Shown: piece after piece, positions 25,538-34,683 of the stretch
Layout of the letters: each line of letters opens with the position of its first letter
Position numbering within the stretch: position 1 is the stretch's first letter
Position numbers and translations under genes: made by a program
The notes under the pieces: generated by a model
Database searches by the model: none
Seen by the model: the letters and a program-made list of their open reading frames with translations, nothing else
What the model was told of the DNA's origin: nothing
Assembly (NCBI RefSeq): GCF_000271485.2
Contig: NZ_AKVN02000001.1
Location: forward strand, 4,346,501 to 4,410,500
Source of the DNA: Pelosinus fermentans DSM 17108
Lineage (GTDB): Bacteria > Bacillota > Negativicutes > DSM-13327
Reading direction: 5' to 3'
Length of the DNA stretch: 64,000 nt

Positions 25538-26563
25538 TTACTGTTCTCCTGCGATATCAATATTTTTCAGTATCTTTGAACATATCTCATGCATTAAATT
25601 TTTATAGTTTCGTACCATCGCATATTGATTTCCGACCACCCCGTCACTTTTCGTTAACTGATGAATGGGCCGTTTACTAGTTTGAGATAACGGCACAAGA
25701 CTAAAATAATTTGGAATCCCCCCCAAATTACAATCTTCCATCGTTAGGATAGTTGGCTTGAGAAAACTCATATATTGTTCAAGTGAATCAGGTATTTTCG
25801 TAATAATGCGTTCATAAGCATTAATTGGTCTTCTCTCCCCACTAATCACTTTAGTAGTATACTGTTGTACAGAAAAACCAATAAATCTAAAATTGTTATC
25901 AATATTGTCATTAATATGATATTGCTTAAAATCAAATTCTGGATGTCGACGTTTTAAAGATTTTAAAGCATCTTCATATAAATCTTTCCAGAGTTTTATC
26001 CATTCTGAAATATTCTCAATTCCAATTAAACTAAATATATCACATCCCATTGGTGCAATAAAAAAATCAGAGTTTAATAAAATACTTCTATTTAAAGCAC
26101 TAAGTGCAGGTCCTACATCAAAAATTATATATTCATATTGACCAGCAAATCGTTGCTTCAATCCAGCAACCCAATTAGTGACACGTAACCCTCCTATATC
26201 ATGATTGCATTTTTGCCAACCTTCACTCAATCTATCTTCTATAAAGGATAATCTGGGATGCCCTGGAATTAATGACACCCCATAGTTATTTTCTTCTGCG
26301 GGAAAAACCTGTAATCCAGTATTTATACTGGACTCTCCCATCTCCAAAGGTTGGAGATAATTATAAATTGTAAATTGTGGTTTTGTATAGACTTTTTCAA
26401 GCTGATTGTCATCTAGCATTAATTGAGTGGTATTAGATTGAGGGTCTGCATCAATCACAAGTACTTTTTTTTTCAATTCTAGTTCTAGATATGCTGCAAT
26501 ATTCGCAGATAGCGTTGTCTTTCCAACTCCGCCTTTATTATTAAAAAACGTTAATACTTTCAC
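25538..26563 (-). CDS. ParA/MinD-like P-loop ATPase
   Basis: This 341-residue ATPase has the deviant Walker A KGGVGKTT (residues 10-17), DADPQSN near residue 40 and IIFDVGPALS, all marks of the ParA/Soj class. It could partition DNA, but no centromere-like repeats or ParB gene are nearby. Its one-base spacing from the SIR2 gene suggests that it works with SIR2. The GTG at 26563 has AAAGGAG eight bases upstream; an earlier GTG at 26584 has none. Confidence 0.8.
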   Translation of the reverse strand: MKVLTFFNNKGGVGKTTLSANIAAYLELELKKKVLVIDADPQSNTTQLMLDDNQLEKVYTKPQFTIYNYLQPLEMGESSINTGLQVFPAEENNYGVSLIPGHPRLSFIEDRLSEGWQKCNHDIGGLRVTNWVAGLKQRFAGQYEYIIFDVGPALSALNRSILLNSDFFIAPMGCDIFSLIGIENISEWIKLWKDLYEDALKSLKRRHPEFDFKQYHINDNIDNNFRFIGFSVQQYTTKVISGERRPINAYERIITKIPDSLEQYMSFLKPTILTMEDCNLGGIPNYFSLVPLSQTSKRPIHQLTKSDGVVGNQYAMVRNYKNLMHEICSKILKNIDIAGEQ

Positions 26564-26658
26564 TTTGCTTACTCCTTTTTCCACTAGATGTTGCTTTGTT
26601 TAAAAAACATACCATATTTGTAATTATACAACAATTTTTTCATATTCTACATAAAAAA

Positions 26659-26687
26659 ATGATGGCTAGATTTGTATCAGCCATCAT
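26659..26687 (-). terminator. terminator of the DNA methyltransferase gene
   Basis: ATGATGGCT/AGCCATCAT forms the stem and the minus strand continues TTTTTTTATG. It ends just after the methyltransferase stop, so the ParA-SIR2-kinase unit probably has its own promoter in 26564-26658. Confidence 0.8.
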
Positions 26688-26693
26688 TTCATA

Positions 26694-28427
26694 CTAATCA
26701 ATAATCTTATACTCTGTCATCCCTGTAGTTTTAGCGGCAGCAACCGCTTCAGTCCAACTCTTGAAATATAATCTGTAAAACTCTTCTGGTACTGGAAGAT
26801 ACTCCAATGCTTCACTTAGTACCGGAACTTTATTAAGCTGCTTTGACAAATCCCTTATCATCAACTGAACAGCCTTTTTAGTAAACCCAGTAATTCGAGG
26901 ATTTGGAGATTTTCTCCTCTCCTCATTATTGTTCTTAACCTTTAGAGATGAAGGACTATAATTGGGAGGCAGAGAGTCCAAACCACTAATAAAATTACAA
27001 TGTCGATCTTGGGCAACATTATAATATGTTTTATTGATCTCAATACCAATATACCTACGTTTAAGCCATTGAGCACAAAGAGTTGTTGTGCCAACTCCAT
27101 TAAAGCAATCTAAAACAATATCATCTGGTTTAGTATGAATTGCTATTAATCGTCCTATTAATTTAGGAGGCAATTGACATGGATGATTATAACGTTTACT
27201 ATTATGCACTAATCGATGAATATCAGTCCATAGATCCGTTAATGGTTTAAACTTTTCTTCACGTTTTTTTATACAAGACTCCCTCAAGCAATAATGATCT
27301 GCCCGTGGCATCAATTCTTTAGGCAAATTTATATTCACATTCTTCTGGATAACCTCGTCATGTGGTTTTTTCATTGTTAATATCGTATAATTTGCTGGCA
27401 TAATATTTTGAGCCGGACGAGATAATCCTTCCCATGTGATCCAATTTGAAAAGTCCATTTTTGAAGCTAAAAATGCGAAATGTCTGCAACACCATAACGA
27501 TAAATTCAAAATAGACAAGTATTTACCAGGTTTTAAAATACGAACGCATTCATCCAGCCATTGGTCACACCACAATAAATATTCTTCAAGTTCTAAATTG
27601 TCATGATAACCCGTATATTGTTTCTTTAGATTATAAGGAGGATCCACAAATACATAATCCACTGAGGCAGTATCAATTTTCCTCAACTCTTTTAATGCAT
27701 CGCCTAATATCAGACAACTTTCATTTATTTTGGTTCTTTTTCTATTGGATGCTTTACTTGGATTCAAAGTTGGTAACTCTATAGATTTTTCTAGACAACA
27801 ATCCCAATCAAAATCCCACAACGTTAAAGATACCATGTTAGAATAAGGTTCTATTGAGAACATGTCCCGTAATCTCTTAATCATACTCTGAGGAAGAGGG
27901 TCATTGCTATTAATAGTTATGTCTTTCCACACGTCACTAATGAGAGTACCATACTCATGGTATAAGTGTTTTTTCCCACCGTAATCTTTAGTAGTCTTGT
28001 TACAGGAAGGACAATAAGTATATGGAAGTCTAACTTTGCAAATTTTAAGTGCAGAAGCATCCTTCGAAAAAATAACTGCACCCTTTGTCTCATTTAATAA
28101 ACTACCATTATTATTATTTATTTCTTGCCTAATGCTAATCCATCTTTTGTAGTTAAGATTTTTTTCATTTCTAATGCCAAAAGTTAATAATGCTAATATT
28201 TCGTTATCAGCAAAAATTATTACGTTACACTTATCATTAATACGAGGATAAATTAAATCTATAAAAGTAAGATACTTTTTAAATTCACGATAAGGGTGCT
28301 TAGCCTTTGGAAAAGAAACAAACAAAATATCTATCTCAGAAAGCTTGTCTATATTTAAATCATATGAATTTCTAATGTTATATTCTTTATAATCGAGTTC
28401 TTTAGTCTTCTCTGCTCGATGAGCCAT
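26694..28427 (-). CDS. DNA methyltransferase (N6-adenine or N4-cytosine) with degenerate N-terminal half
   Basis: This 577-residue methyltransferase has the catalytic VDPPYN (261-266) before the SAM-binding FNGVG (442-446), the beta-class order. Residues 30-75 (EIDILFVSFPKAKHPYREF and on) look like a decayed version of the catalytic segment, with SFPK in place of DPPY, and CPSC follows near 139-142. The enzyme may therefore be an active and an inactive methylase unit joined by a zinc knuckle. The C-terminus has an FTKKAVQLMIRDL-type helical region. ATG 28427 has AGGAGG seven bases upstream. No restriction enzyme gene is adjacent. Confidence 0.82.
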   Translation of the reverse strand: MAHRAEKTKELDYKEYNIRNSYDLNIDKLSEIDILFVSFPKAKHPYREFKKYLTFIDLIYPRINDKCNVIIFADNEILALLTFGIRNEKNLNYKRWISIRQEINNNNGSLLNETKGAVIFSKDASALKICKVRLPYTYCPSCNKTTKDYGGKKHLYHEYGTLISDVWKDITINSNDPLPQSMIKRLRDMFSIEPYSNMVSLTLWDFDWDCCLEKSIELPTLNPSKASNRKRTKINESCLILGDALKELRKIDTASVDYVFVDPPYNLKKQYTGYHDNLELEEYLLWCDQWLDECVRILKPGKYLSILNLSLWCCRHFAFLASKMDFSNWITWEGLSRPAQNIMPANYTILTMKKPHDEVIQKNVNINLPKELMPRADHYCLRESCIKKREEKFKPLTDLWTDIHRLVHNSKRYNHPCQLPPKLIGRLIAIHTKPDDIVLDCFNGVGTTTLCAQWLKRRYIGIEINKTYYNVAQDRHCNFISGLDSLPPNYSPSSLKVKNNNEERRKSPNPRITGFTKKAVQLMIRDLSKQLNKVPVLSEALEYLPVPEEFYRLYFKSWTEAVAAAKTTGMTEYKIID

Positions 28428-28673
28428 AGCATTTCCTCCTAGGTATTTCAATTTATAATTATACCATAGAATTAAACAATCATGCCTATGGATTTTCTTA
28501 AATGTTTAGAAAGCTATCCTAAGTATATTTATCTAACCTATAGTAAATTATTACGCAAATTTCTCTAATCTATAATCGAAGATTGTTTCCTGATATTTGT
28601 ATACAATGACTGCACTTCCACTGATTTACTCGAATTTTAAAACATGTAACTACATAGAATCGTTAGGATACAA

Positions 28674-29024
28674 CTATACCACCCAATTTGTGTAATAAAT
28701 AAATTCCATAGGCATGACAACTATAATGCCAAAATCATTATTTAATAAAACCAGTATACTCACAAATATTTGTCCATCATTACACTGAATTTTATCCGCA
28801 TATTCTGGTATTGCTATTTTCACATCAATATGAATCTCTTTTAGTCTTTGTAATTCATCCTTCGATTCAATAATTATCACATATCCACCATTTCCATGAT
28901 CTACATCTCTACTTTGACCATACTCTATATCTAAAATAGTTACCGCTTCCCGAATCACATCAACAACTTCACTAGACACCCCTTTTAACTGCTCTACTTC
29001 CTCTATATGGGCTATTTTTCTCAT
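28674..29024 (-). CDS. hypothetical protein, 116 aa
   Basis: I do not recognise this small protein. It begins MRKIAHIEEVEQLKGVSSEV and has a hydrophobic C-terminal strand (IFVSILVLLNNDFGIIVVMP). GAAAGGAG before ATG 29024 supports the start. It lies between the methyltransferase and the DUF1643 gene, about 100 bases after the latter, on the same strand. No catalytic residues stand out. Bases 28428-28673 around it show no further gene. Confidence 0.6.
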   Translation of the reverse strand: MRKIAHIEEVEQLKGVSSEVVDVIREAVTILDIEYGQSRDVDHGNGGYVIIIESKDELQRLKEIHIDVKIAIPEYADKIQCNDGQIFVSILVLLNNDFGIIVVMPMEFIYYTNWVV

Positions 29025-29124
29025 AAATTTTTCTCCTTTCAAACCGCTATGGAAATTTACAGCATAATGTAGCAAAGACTCATCAGCGCGCTAGCTAGTG
29101 AGTCTTTTCCAACTTCGTCCCCTT

Positions 29125-29673
29125 CTACTCATCTTGTTTCTTTTCTTCTTTTGACTTTATGCAAAGTTTTATTAAATTCCAATCATATCGAATCTTAGGC
29201 GACAAAGGATGAAAGCCACTATTCCCACGATCATCACAGATGCTAAATAACTTATCTTCATAATGACTTAACATATTTAGAATGTTTCCTTGCCTTTCCT
29301 GAATGTTCTTATTGTTTTCACCCACACTGCCCCATGCAATGATAATGCTATCTGCCTTTTCCGCTGATGCAGCAATTTGCTTTTCATTCTCGTTGTCTAC
29401 TTCTGGTATACTTCCTTTGGTTTTTCTACTTCCATCTATATTCGGAAAGAGATTCACGATATCTACTGCACCAAAGTCTAATTTAGAAAGATTGTTAATT
29501 ACATACATGGTGGTATGATCAATGAACACTTCCGCAGCAGTACTTGGATTAATCATGATGACCAAGACTTTCTTTTTATTCTTATCCCACTCTTTCCGTA
29601 ATAGATACCGATACTGTTTATCTGCCGAGAAGATAGCCTCTGTCTTTATCACACTTTTTTCAGTAACTGTCAT
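29125..29673 (-). CDS. DUF1643-family protein
   Basis: This 182-residue protein fits DUF1643, a family common on mobile elements and plasmids with no known reaction. The key segment VLVIMINPSTAAEVFIDHTT (around residues 35-54) matches the MLNPSTAD-x3-D-x-T pattern, and IIAWGSVG and HPLSPKIRYD are also family-like. ATG 29673 is seven bases from GGAGG; the preceding ATG at 29676 is possible. A 10-bp hairpin at 29701-29734 (AGGTGCAAGT/ACTTGCACCT) lies in its leader and may be regulatory. Confidence 0.8.
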   Translation of the reverse strand: MTVTEKSVIKTEAIFSADKQYRYLLRKEWDKNKKKVLVIMINPSTAAEVFIDHTTMYVINNLSKLDFGAVDIVNLFPNIDGSRKTKGSIPEVDNENEKQIAASAEKADSIIIAWGSVGENNKNIQERQGNILNMLSHYEDKLFSICDDRGNSGFHPLSPKIRYDWNLIKLCIKSKEEKKQDE

Positions 29674-29700
29674 CATACCGCCTCCATTTATAAATATAAT

Positions 29701-29734
29701 AGGTGCAAGTAAGTATATTAACTCACTTGCACCT
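29701..29734 (-). promoter_or_regulatory. 10-bp inverted repeat in DUF1643 leader
   Basis: AGGTGCAAGT pairs exactly with ACTTGCACCT across a 14-base loop. It lies 28 bases before the start codon with no T-run, so an operator or RNA structure is more likely than a terminator. Confidence 0.4.
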
Positions 29735-29824
29735 GTACGTAGCACCCTTTAAAGTTTCAAAGTATTAAAAAACAATCTATAAAAAGGGGAGTATCAGCCC
29801 TCTCACTGCTACTTCCTTCACCAT

Positions 29825-30328
29825 TTAAAAATACGACTTTAAATCACTAAATAGCTTTTCGAAATTGGCTTTTGCATCTTTATCGGTAACCTCACTCACA
29901 TCTGTCCAGTCAGAATTGGTCGGCTGCGCTCCTAACGCTTTACCTTGAGCATCCAGGACTATTGTTTCAATTACCCTGATTTTATTTGTATCTTTAAAAA
30001 AGCCTTTCTCTTTAGCAAGGTCTACCGTTATAATTCCAACTTTAGCTCCTGGTTTATTCGGAATTGTGCGGACAAACACCGACACATTGCCATCCTTATC
30101 TTTCATAACGGAACCAGGAGCATAGGAAAGGGTTCCTCCAGCACCTTTATCAAGCAAAACCCATTTTTCATTGTCCTCTACCAAGCCCTTTTCAAGAATT
30201 TGTATTCGATCTTCTTGTGTAGTAGTATGACTTGTTGCTTGACGTTCCTTTGAACTTGAGCACCCTGTCAAAAGCAAGAATACCGGAATAATTGATAGTA
30301 AAATAATCCATTTACCGATTTTTTGCAT
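29825..30328 (-). CDS. predicted lipoprotein, 167 aa
   Basis: A lipoprotein signal peptide with lipobox LLTGCS (about residues 19-24) is followed by a polar, probably extracellular domain of about 140 residues. No family is recognised; the text around NEKWVLLDKGAGGTLSYAPG suggests a beta-rich surface domain. An AAGGAGGA site lies a few bases before the ATG. It is the last of three envelope-type genes on the minus strand (30847-32253, 30501-30824 and this one). Confidence 0.75.
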   Translation of the reverse strand: MQKIGKWIILLSIIPVFLLLTGCSSSKERQATSHTTTQEDRIQILEKGLVEDNEKWVLLDKGAGGTLSYAPGSVMKDKDGNVSVFVRTIPNKPGAKVGIITVDLAKEKGFFKDTNKIRVIETIVLDAQGKALGAQPTNSDWTDVSEVTDKDAKANFEKLFSDLKSYF

Positions 30329-30500
30329 TATCGTTCCTCCTTATTTTGATATATTTACATTTACCTAAATACCCAGCAACTACCAACAAGTTACTTATGT
30401 TTTCTATAGTACTTAGCTCGTAGAAAAAAGGACTGCTTTACAGCAGCCTTAGCAAACCACGACTTATTGAAACATAAACGTGGCACATACCATTGAGCTA

Positions 30501-30824
30501 TTATACTTTTTTCTGATAGGCTGAATAACTCATCCAAGCAAAGATTCCCGATACTACCGCCCAGATTTTCATATCACTAAAATCAGAAAAACCAGCTAGT
30601 AAGGCTAACATACCTGCCACAATAAACAGGTACATCGCAATTTTCGGTAACTTAAAAACAAAGGCACCACCACTTAATAGTACAATCCCTACCAAAATGC
30701 CAATCGCTCCCCCATCAGACGCACCTTGATTCTGAGAAATATTGCCACCCACCGATACTGCGCAGGATTGAAATAATACAGCGAAACTTAGTAGTATTGA
30801 TAGAATACCTACTGCTACTTGCAT
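30501..30824 (-). CDS. small membrane protein, 107 aa
   Basis: This 107-residue protein has about four hydrophobic segments (VGILSILLSFAVLF, IGILVGIVLLSGGAFVF, MYLFIVAGMLALLAGF and IWAVVSGIFAWMSY) with little loop sequence. Function is unknown. It follows the 468-aa membrane protein by 22 bases with a GGAGGAAAG site, so the two are co-transcribed. Such pairs are common near secreted or envelope proteins on mobile elements. Confidence 0.75.
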   Translation of the reverse strand: MQVAVGILSILLSFAVLFQSCAVSVGGNISQNQGASDGGAIGILVGIVLLSGGAFVFKLPKIAMYLFIVAGMLALLAGFSDFSDMKIWAVVSGIFAWMSYSAYQKKV

Positions 30825-30846
30825 GTTCTTTCCTCCATTTCGATCA

Positions 30847-32253
30847 TCATTTACTATTTTTTAAGTCAATTTCTTTTGGAATATAATGTTCTCCCTCACT
30901 GGAGATAATGCGCCAATGCAGGGTTTTATCATCCAGTACCGTAATTTCTGCTTGTCCTTTTCCATTGCCATAGCCACTCTTCCAATTCACTATAAAGGGT
31001 GATTGACCTGTGAATTTACCCGTAATCGTAGTTTGGTCACTTCCATCTACCCGTTTCTTATCATTTCTTGCTGCATAGTGGTGTCCAACAATATAACCTT
31101 CATCAATTGTCAGCAGTAAACGCATTCCATGGGTATCATTCCGCCCTTCCCATGTACCATAAATATCATTGGGTTTAATGGCTTTGGTAGCGTTATTTGT
31201 CATCGCAGGGGCGGCTTTTGGCTGCTCCACCTTTGGTTGCTCAACCACTACATCCGCTTTACTGGAAAGAGTAACTGATGATGCAATAGCGTCCAGTAAC
31301 TTTTCATTCTTTTCAAATGCTTTTTTGCTACCATCCTCTATGATATAAAGTAAGGTACCTTCTTTTATAGTTACCATCACTTTACCCTGTGCATCTTTGC
31401 CGTTAGGATCAAATACATTATCGTTTGCAGAAAAGCCAATCTCATAAGCTTTTTGCCCTAACCATGTTGTTTCTTTTTTATATAAGACTTTAGGATTTGT
31501 ATGTCCTGCCATGTATTGCACGATTTCAGCAGCCTTCTCTTCTAAGGTACTTTGTTTTTTATCACTTCTAGCACCAGCAGTAAAAGAAACAATCTGATCT
31601 AAAGGTTCTTTATCGGAAGAAAGCAGGTATACATCATTTTTTCGAACCTCTTTGATCCAGGTACTCGGATAGCTAATGGTAAATCCAGGTTTTGCATTGG
31701 ATTGATATGTAATAAAATGACTAGTATCTACAGCACTGGAGGAAGGGGAAAACATAAGACCAATCAGAACTATAACAATGATCCCTACTCCACCAATCAT
31801 CCACTTGGGACGTTGATACCACGAAGTCTTTGCTACCTCCGATTCCAACTGCCCTTCACTATGCATTTCTGGTGTATTTTCCATAGTCAGGTCCCTATTT
31901 CCAGCTTGCTTTCTTTCATTCATGACCACCTGTATATTATTCCAGAGGGTAACTAGTAAAACAGCAAAACCCAAAATTAATACCCATATGGATAAGCGAT
32001 CAGCCATAAAGCCAAAGAGTATTATCAATATACCTGTAATATTAATGGCAATAGCACCCCATGCTTTCTTGAGTCCCATACCAACGGCGGCCACTAGCAG
32101 ACCTATGCAGACAAGTCCTGCACCAATAGGAGATATCGGCATTTTATTCGTATTTTTCACAACCATTAATAGACCAATTAGTCCGCCTAGCCCCCATATG
32201 ATAGGCATTATAATATTGGATACTAACTTGCGTGGTTTATGTAATGTTTCCAT
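30847..32253 (-). CDS. membrane-anchored protein with PsbP-like extracellular domain
   Basis: This 468-residue protein has four or more hydrophobic helices in the first 150 residues, then a further helix (GGVGIIVIVLIGLMF) and an outside domain starting ISYPSTWIKEVRKNDVYLLS. The SYPSTW and later block resemble PsbP/DcrB-like domains of surface proteins. A C-terminal region (DIYGTWEGRNDTHGMRLLL) looks like a small beta-barrel domain. ATG 32253 has GGAGG eight bases upstream; a TTG at 32271 is less likely. It heads the envelope gene group. Function is unknown. Confidence 0.7.
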   Translation of the reverse strand: METLHKPRKLVSNIIMPIIWGLGGLIGLLMVVKNTNKMPISPIGAGLVCIGLLVAAVGMGLKKAWGAIAINITGILIILFGFMADRLSIWVLILGFAVLLVTLWNNIQVVMNERKQAGNRDLTMENTPEMHSEGQLESEVAKTSWYQRPKWMIGGVGIIVIVLIGLMFSPSSSAVDTSHFITYQSNAKPGFTISYPSTWIKEVRKNDVYLLSSDKEPLDQIVSFTAGARSDKKQSTLEEKAAEIVQYMAGHTNPKVLYKKETTWLGQKAYEIGFSANDNVFDPNGKDAQGKVMVTIKEGTLLYIIEDGSKKAFEKNEKLLDAIASSVTLSSKADVVVEQPKVEQPKAAPAMTNNATKAIKPNDIYGTWEGRNDTHGMRLLLTIDEGYIVGHHYAARNDKKRVDGSDQTTITGKFTGQSPFIVNWKSGYGNGKGQAEITVLDDKTLHWRIISSEGEHYIPKEIDLKNSK

Positions 32254-32431
32254 CTTCTCATCCTCCATCAATTACTATTAGGTTCGATCAAATCCAAATT
32301 AAATTGCGTAATCAGAAAATGATTCTTCTTACTAGCTCTATGCAGTAAGACCTTACTCCGTTTAACCCGTTTCCTGTGGTATAACTCTAATCCTGTGATT
32401 TAATAATATTTACTTCATCCTTTCTTTGTTT

Positions 32432-32484
32432 GAATACTATAGTCTGTAGATCAATAGTATTATTCAGATTATAGTTTTGGTATT
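32432..32484. promoter_or_regulatory. putative XRE operator upstream of the regulator
   Basis: GAATACTATAGTCTGTAGAT and then CAATAGTATTATTC form an imperfect palindrome, related to the perfect palindrome GAATACTATAGTATTC at 32759. This is the usual layout of an autoregulated XRE gene, and it lies between this gene and the divergent envelope genes. Confidence 0.55.
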
Positions 32485-32703
32485 ATGATAGATAAAAGAT
32501 TTGGGCAAGTACTAAAAGCACTACGAACCGAAAAAGGCCTGAGCCAGGAAGAATTTGCTCTCAATATTGATTTGCACCGCACCTATATCAGTCAATTAGA
32601 GCGTGGTCTTAAAAGCCCCTCCTTACGGACGATAGCCAAAATATGTGAAGAACTTGGCGTTACTCTCGTCCGATTCATGGAGTACTTGGAGCAGAGCAAA
32701 TAA
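32485..32703 (+). CDS. XRE-family helix-turn-helix regulator
   Basis: This 72-residue protein is almost entirely a helix-turn-helix (FGQVLKALRTEKGLSQEEFA, HRTYISQLERGLKSPSLRTI) like SinR and restriction C-proteins. It is divergent from the envelope gene group and bracketed by similar palindromes (32432-32466 and 32759-32774), so it probably autoregulates and controls them. No strong ribosome binding site precedes the ATG, so translation may be weak or leaderless. Confidence 0.85.
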   Translation: MIDKRFGQVLKALRTEKGLSQEEFALNIDLHRTYISQLERGLKSPSLRTIAKICEELGVTLVRFMEYLEQSK

Positions 32704-32758
32704 ATCAGCGGTTCTGCCATTGACTTCTATTTTAGCAATAGGAGTCTTTATATTTTTT

Positions 32759-32774
32759 GAATACTATAGTATTC
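32759..32774. promoter_or_regulatory. perfect 16-bp palindrome downstream of XRE gene
   Basis: GAATACTATAGTATTC is a perfect palindrome matching the half-sites of the upstream region at 32432. It may be a second operator for the XRE protein. Bases 32775-33003 show no gene. Confidence 0.5.
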
Positions 32775-33003
32775 GTTGTCTGTTAAAAAATTCCCTTTTT
32801 CAACATGCTTTTTGTCTAAAAAAGTTATATCAAGAGTTTAATTCATGCTTTTATGTAAAGTTTCTCCCAAAAAAGGTCTTACAAAGACAACCATGTTGAC
32901 GAGGTCACAGACTATTCCCTGCTCAATATAGTACCTCTTGCCATACTAGCAACTTATCAAAATCATGCCGTTATATTGATTTTCACTACGATATATAGCT
33001 TCT

Positions 33004-34584
33004 CTAACCTGCCAATAGCTTACTTCTCGTTACTACCGAGCTAAAATGATATGCCTCTGCTTTACATATGTCACCCCATGAAAAGAAAAAGACCACTTCT
33101 ACGTGGTCTCTGTAAATAATCACTTTTTCTATATAGTTACTGATAAATTTTTTAACTTCCAAGATATTTTTCTCCGCTACAAACTGACGAAACATAGTAA
33201 ATAAGCTTCTAACCATATCCTCTGTTACAATATCTTTTGGTTGCTTCCTGTTTCTTTCCATTATGGTTATTTCTATGGCTGCTTTTTGTTGTTCCAACAC
33301 TGTTAATTTCTCAACCAATGAACTATGTGCAAAGCCATTGGTTATTGCATCGACAATATTATTGATTTGACCGTTTAGCTCCTTTAATGTATCATTTAAA
33401 CGCGTTATTTCTTTAGCTTGGTCACTACATACGGTATCTTGGTAATCATTGAGCTTCTTAACCAAAAATGGGATTGCTTTTTCACTAAATATATTCTTTT
33501 CTAGCTGGGTCAATACATAATTTTCAATGTATTCGCGCCTTAACTCTTTATTATCGCACTGCTTTGTACGGTCACGATTGGCACATCGATAAGTAACATG
33601 CTTGGTCTTAGCACGACCAGAATGTTTTACATTGCCCATCATTGAATGCGTTTTACCTTCTCGCTTCAAGCATTCGCCACATACGATAAGGCCGCTTAAT
33701 AGATACGTTTCTTTAGCCTTATAAGCTCCTGGCTGATGCTTATTTTTATTCATTTTCTCCTGAACTTTGTCAAACACTTCCTGAGACACAATGGCTGGAA
33801 CACCGCCAGGAATACGAATCACATCCTCATCTACTTTTGACATGTGATTATTACGTTTCCCATCATAATTCTTACTCGTACTGCGGTTAAAAGTATAAAC
33901 ACCACAATACTTTTCATTTTTCAGAAGATCATGTATGCTATTTTTCCCAAATGGATTGCCAAGTTTCGTTACATGCTGACCTTCATTTAATTGGTCTATG
34001 ATTGGCTTGTACCCATAGCCAGCTAAATAAAGGTCAAATATTTTTCTTACCGTCTCAGCTTCCCTTTCATTGATTATATATTTTTTTGTCACACGATCCA
34101 CATCAAAGCCCAACGGCGGGATACCGCCCGTATGCTGACATTTCAAGGCATTTTCCGTAAGTCCCTTCATGACTTCACGCGCCAAGTTTTTGCTGTAGTA
34201 TTCTGCCATCCCTTCGATTACAGATTCTAGAATAATGGATTCTGGACTTCCGTCTAGATTTTCTGTGACACTAATCAGCCTAACTCCGTTTTGTTTTAGC
34301 TTGCGCTTGTATTTAGCACTATCATATTTATCCCTGGAGAACCGATCTAATTTATGAATGATGAGAGTTGAAAAAGCCTCTGTACTACTTTCCTCAATCA
34401 TACGCTGAAATTCTGGTCGCTTGTCACTGGTAGCTGATTTGGCGCGATCAATATATATTTTCACGATTTGCATACCGTTACGCTGTGCATGTTCTTCACA
34501 AGCCCTAACTTGTGCATCAATGCTTTCATCTCTTTGATTATCAGACGAATACCTAGCATAAATTGCTGCTTTTACAAGAGCCAT
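33004..34584 (-). CDS. large serine recombinase
   Basis: This 526-residue site-specific recombinase has an N-terminal resolvase domain with the nucleophile Ser in AIYARYSSDNQRDES (residues 7-21), a recombinase domain (NEREAETVRKIFDLYLAGYG), a zinc ribbon (CGECLKREG to CANRDRTKQC) and a coiled coil in the last 150 residues. It resembles TnpX, CcrA-like and phage integrases that act on short att sites. AAGGAGGT precedes the ATG. It is a second recombinase class inside the island, so a separate element may have inserted here; I cannot see its att sites. Confidence 0.9.
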   Translation of the reverse strand: MALVKAAIYARYSSDNQRDESIDAQVRACEEHAQRNGMQIVKIYIDRAKSATSDKRPEFQRMIEESSTEAFSTLIIHKLDRFSRDKYDSAKYKRKLKQNGVRLISVTENLDGSPESIILESVIEGMAEYYSKNLAREVMKGLTENALKCQHTGGIPPLGFDVDRVTKKYIINEREAETVRKIFDLYLAGYGYKPIIDQLNEGQHVTKLGNPFGKNSIHDLLKNEKYCGVYTFNRSTSKNYDGKRNNHMSKVDEDVIRIPGGVPAIVSQEVFDKVQEKMNKNKHQPGAYKAKETYLLSGLIVCGECLKREGKTHSMMGNVKHSGRAKTKHVTYRCANRDRTKQCDNKELRREYIENYVLTQLEKNIFSEKAIPFLVKKLNDYQDTVCSDQAKEITRLNDTLKELNGQINNIVDAITNGFAHSSLVEKLTVLEQQKAAIEITIMERNRKQPKDIVTEDMVRSLFTMFRQFVAEKNILEVKKFISNYIEKVIIYRDHVEVVFFFSWGDICKAEAYHFSSVVTRSKLLAG

Positions 34585-34683
34585 TACTTATACCTCCTTA
34601 ACGTATCTTAAATTTGCTATGGACGGACTATAGAGCAGTAGCAGTATATTTATATGGGCTTAGCACTAGCTAAGCCCATTTTA

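Noticed and set aside
25538..26563. Plasmid partition locus (ParA with ParB/parS)
   Set aside because: No ParB-like gene or centromere-like repeat array was found nearby, and the gene is tightly coupled to SIR2.
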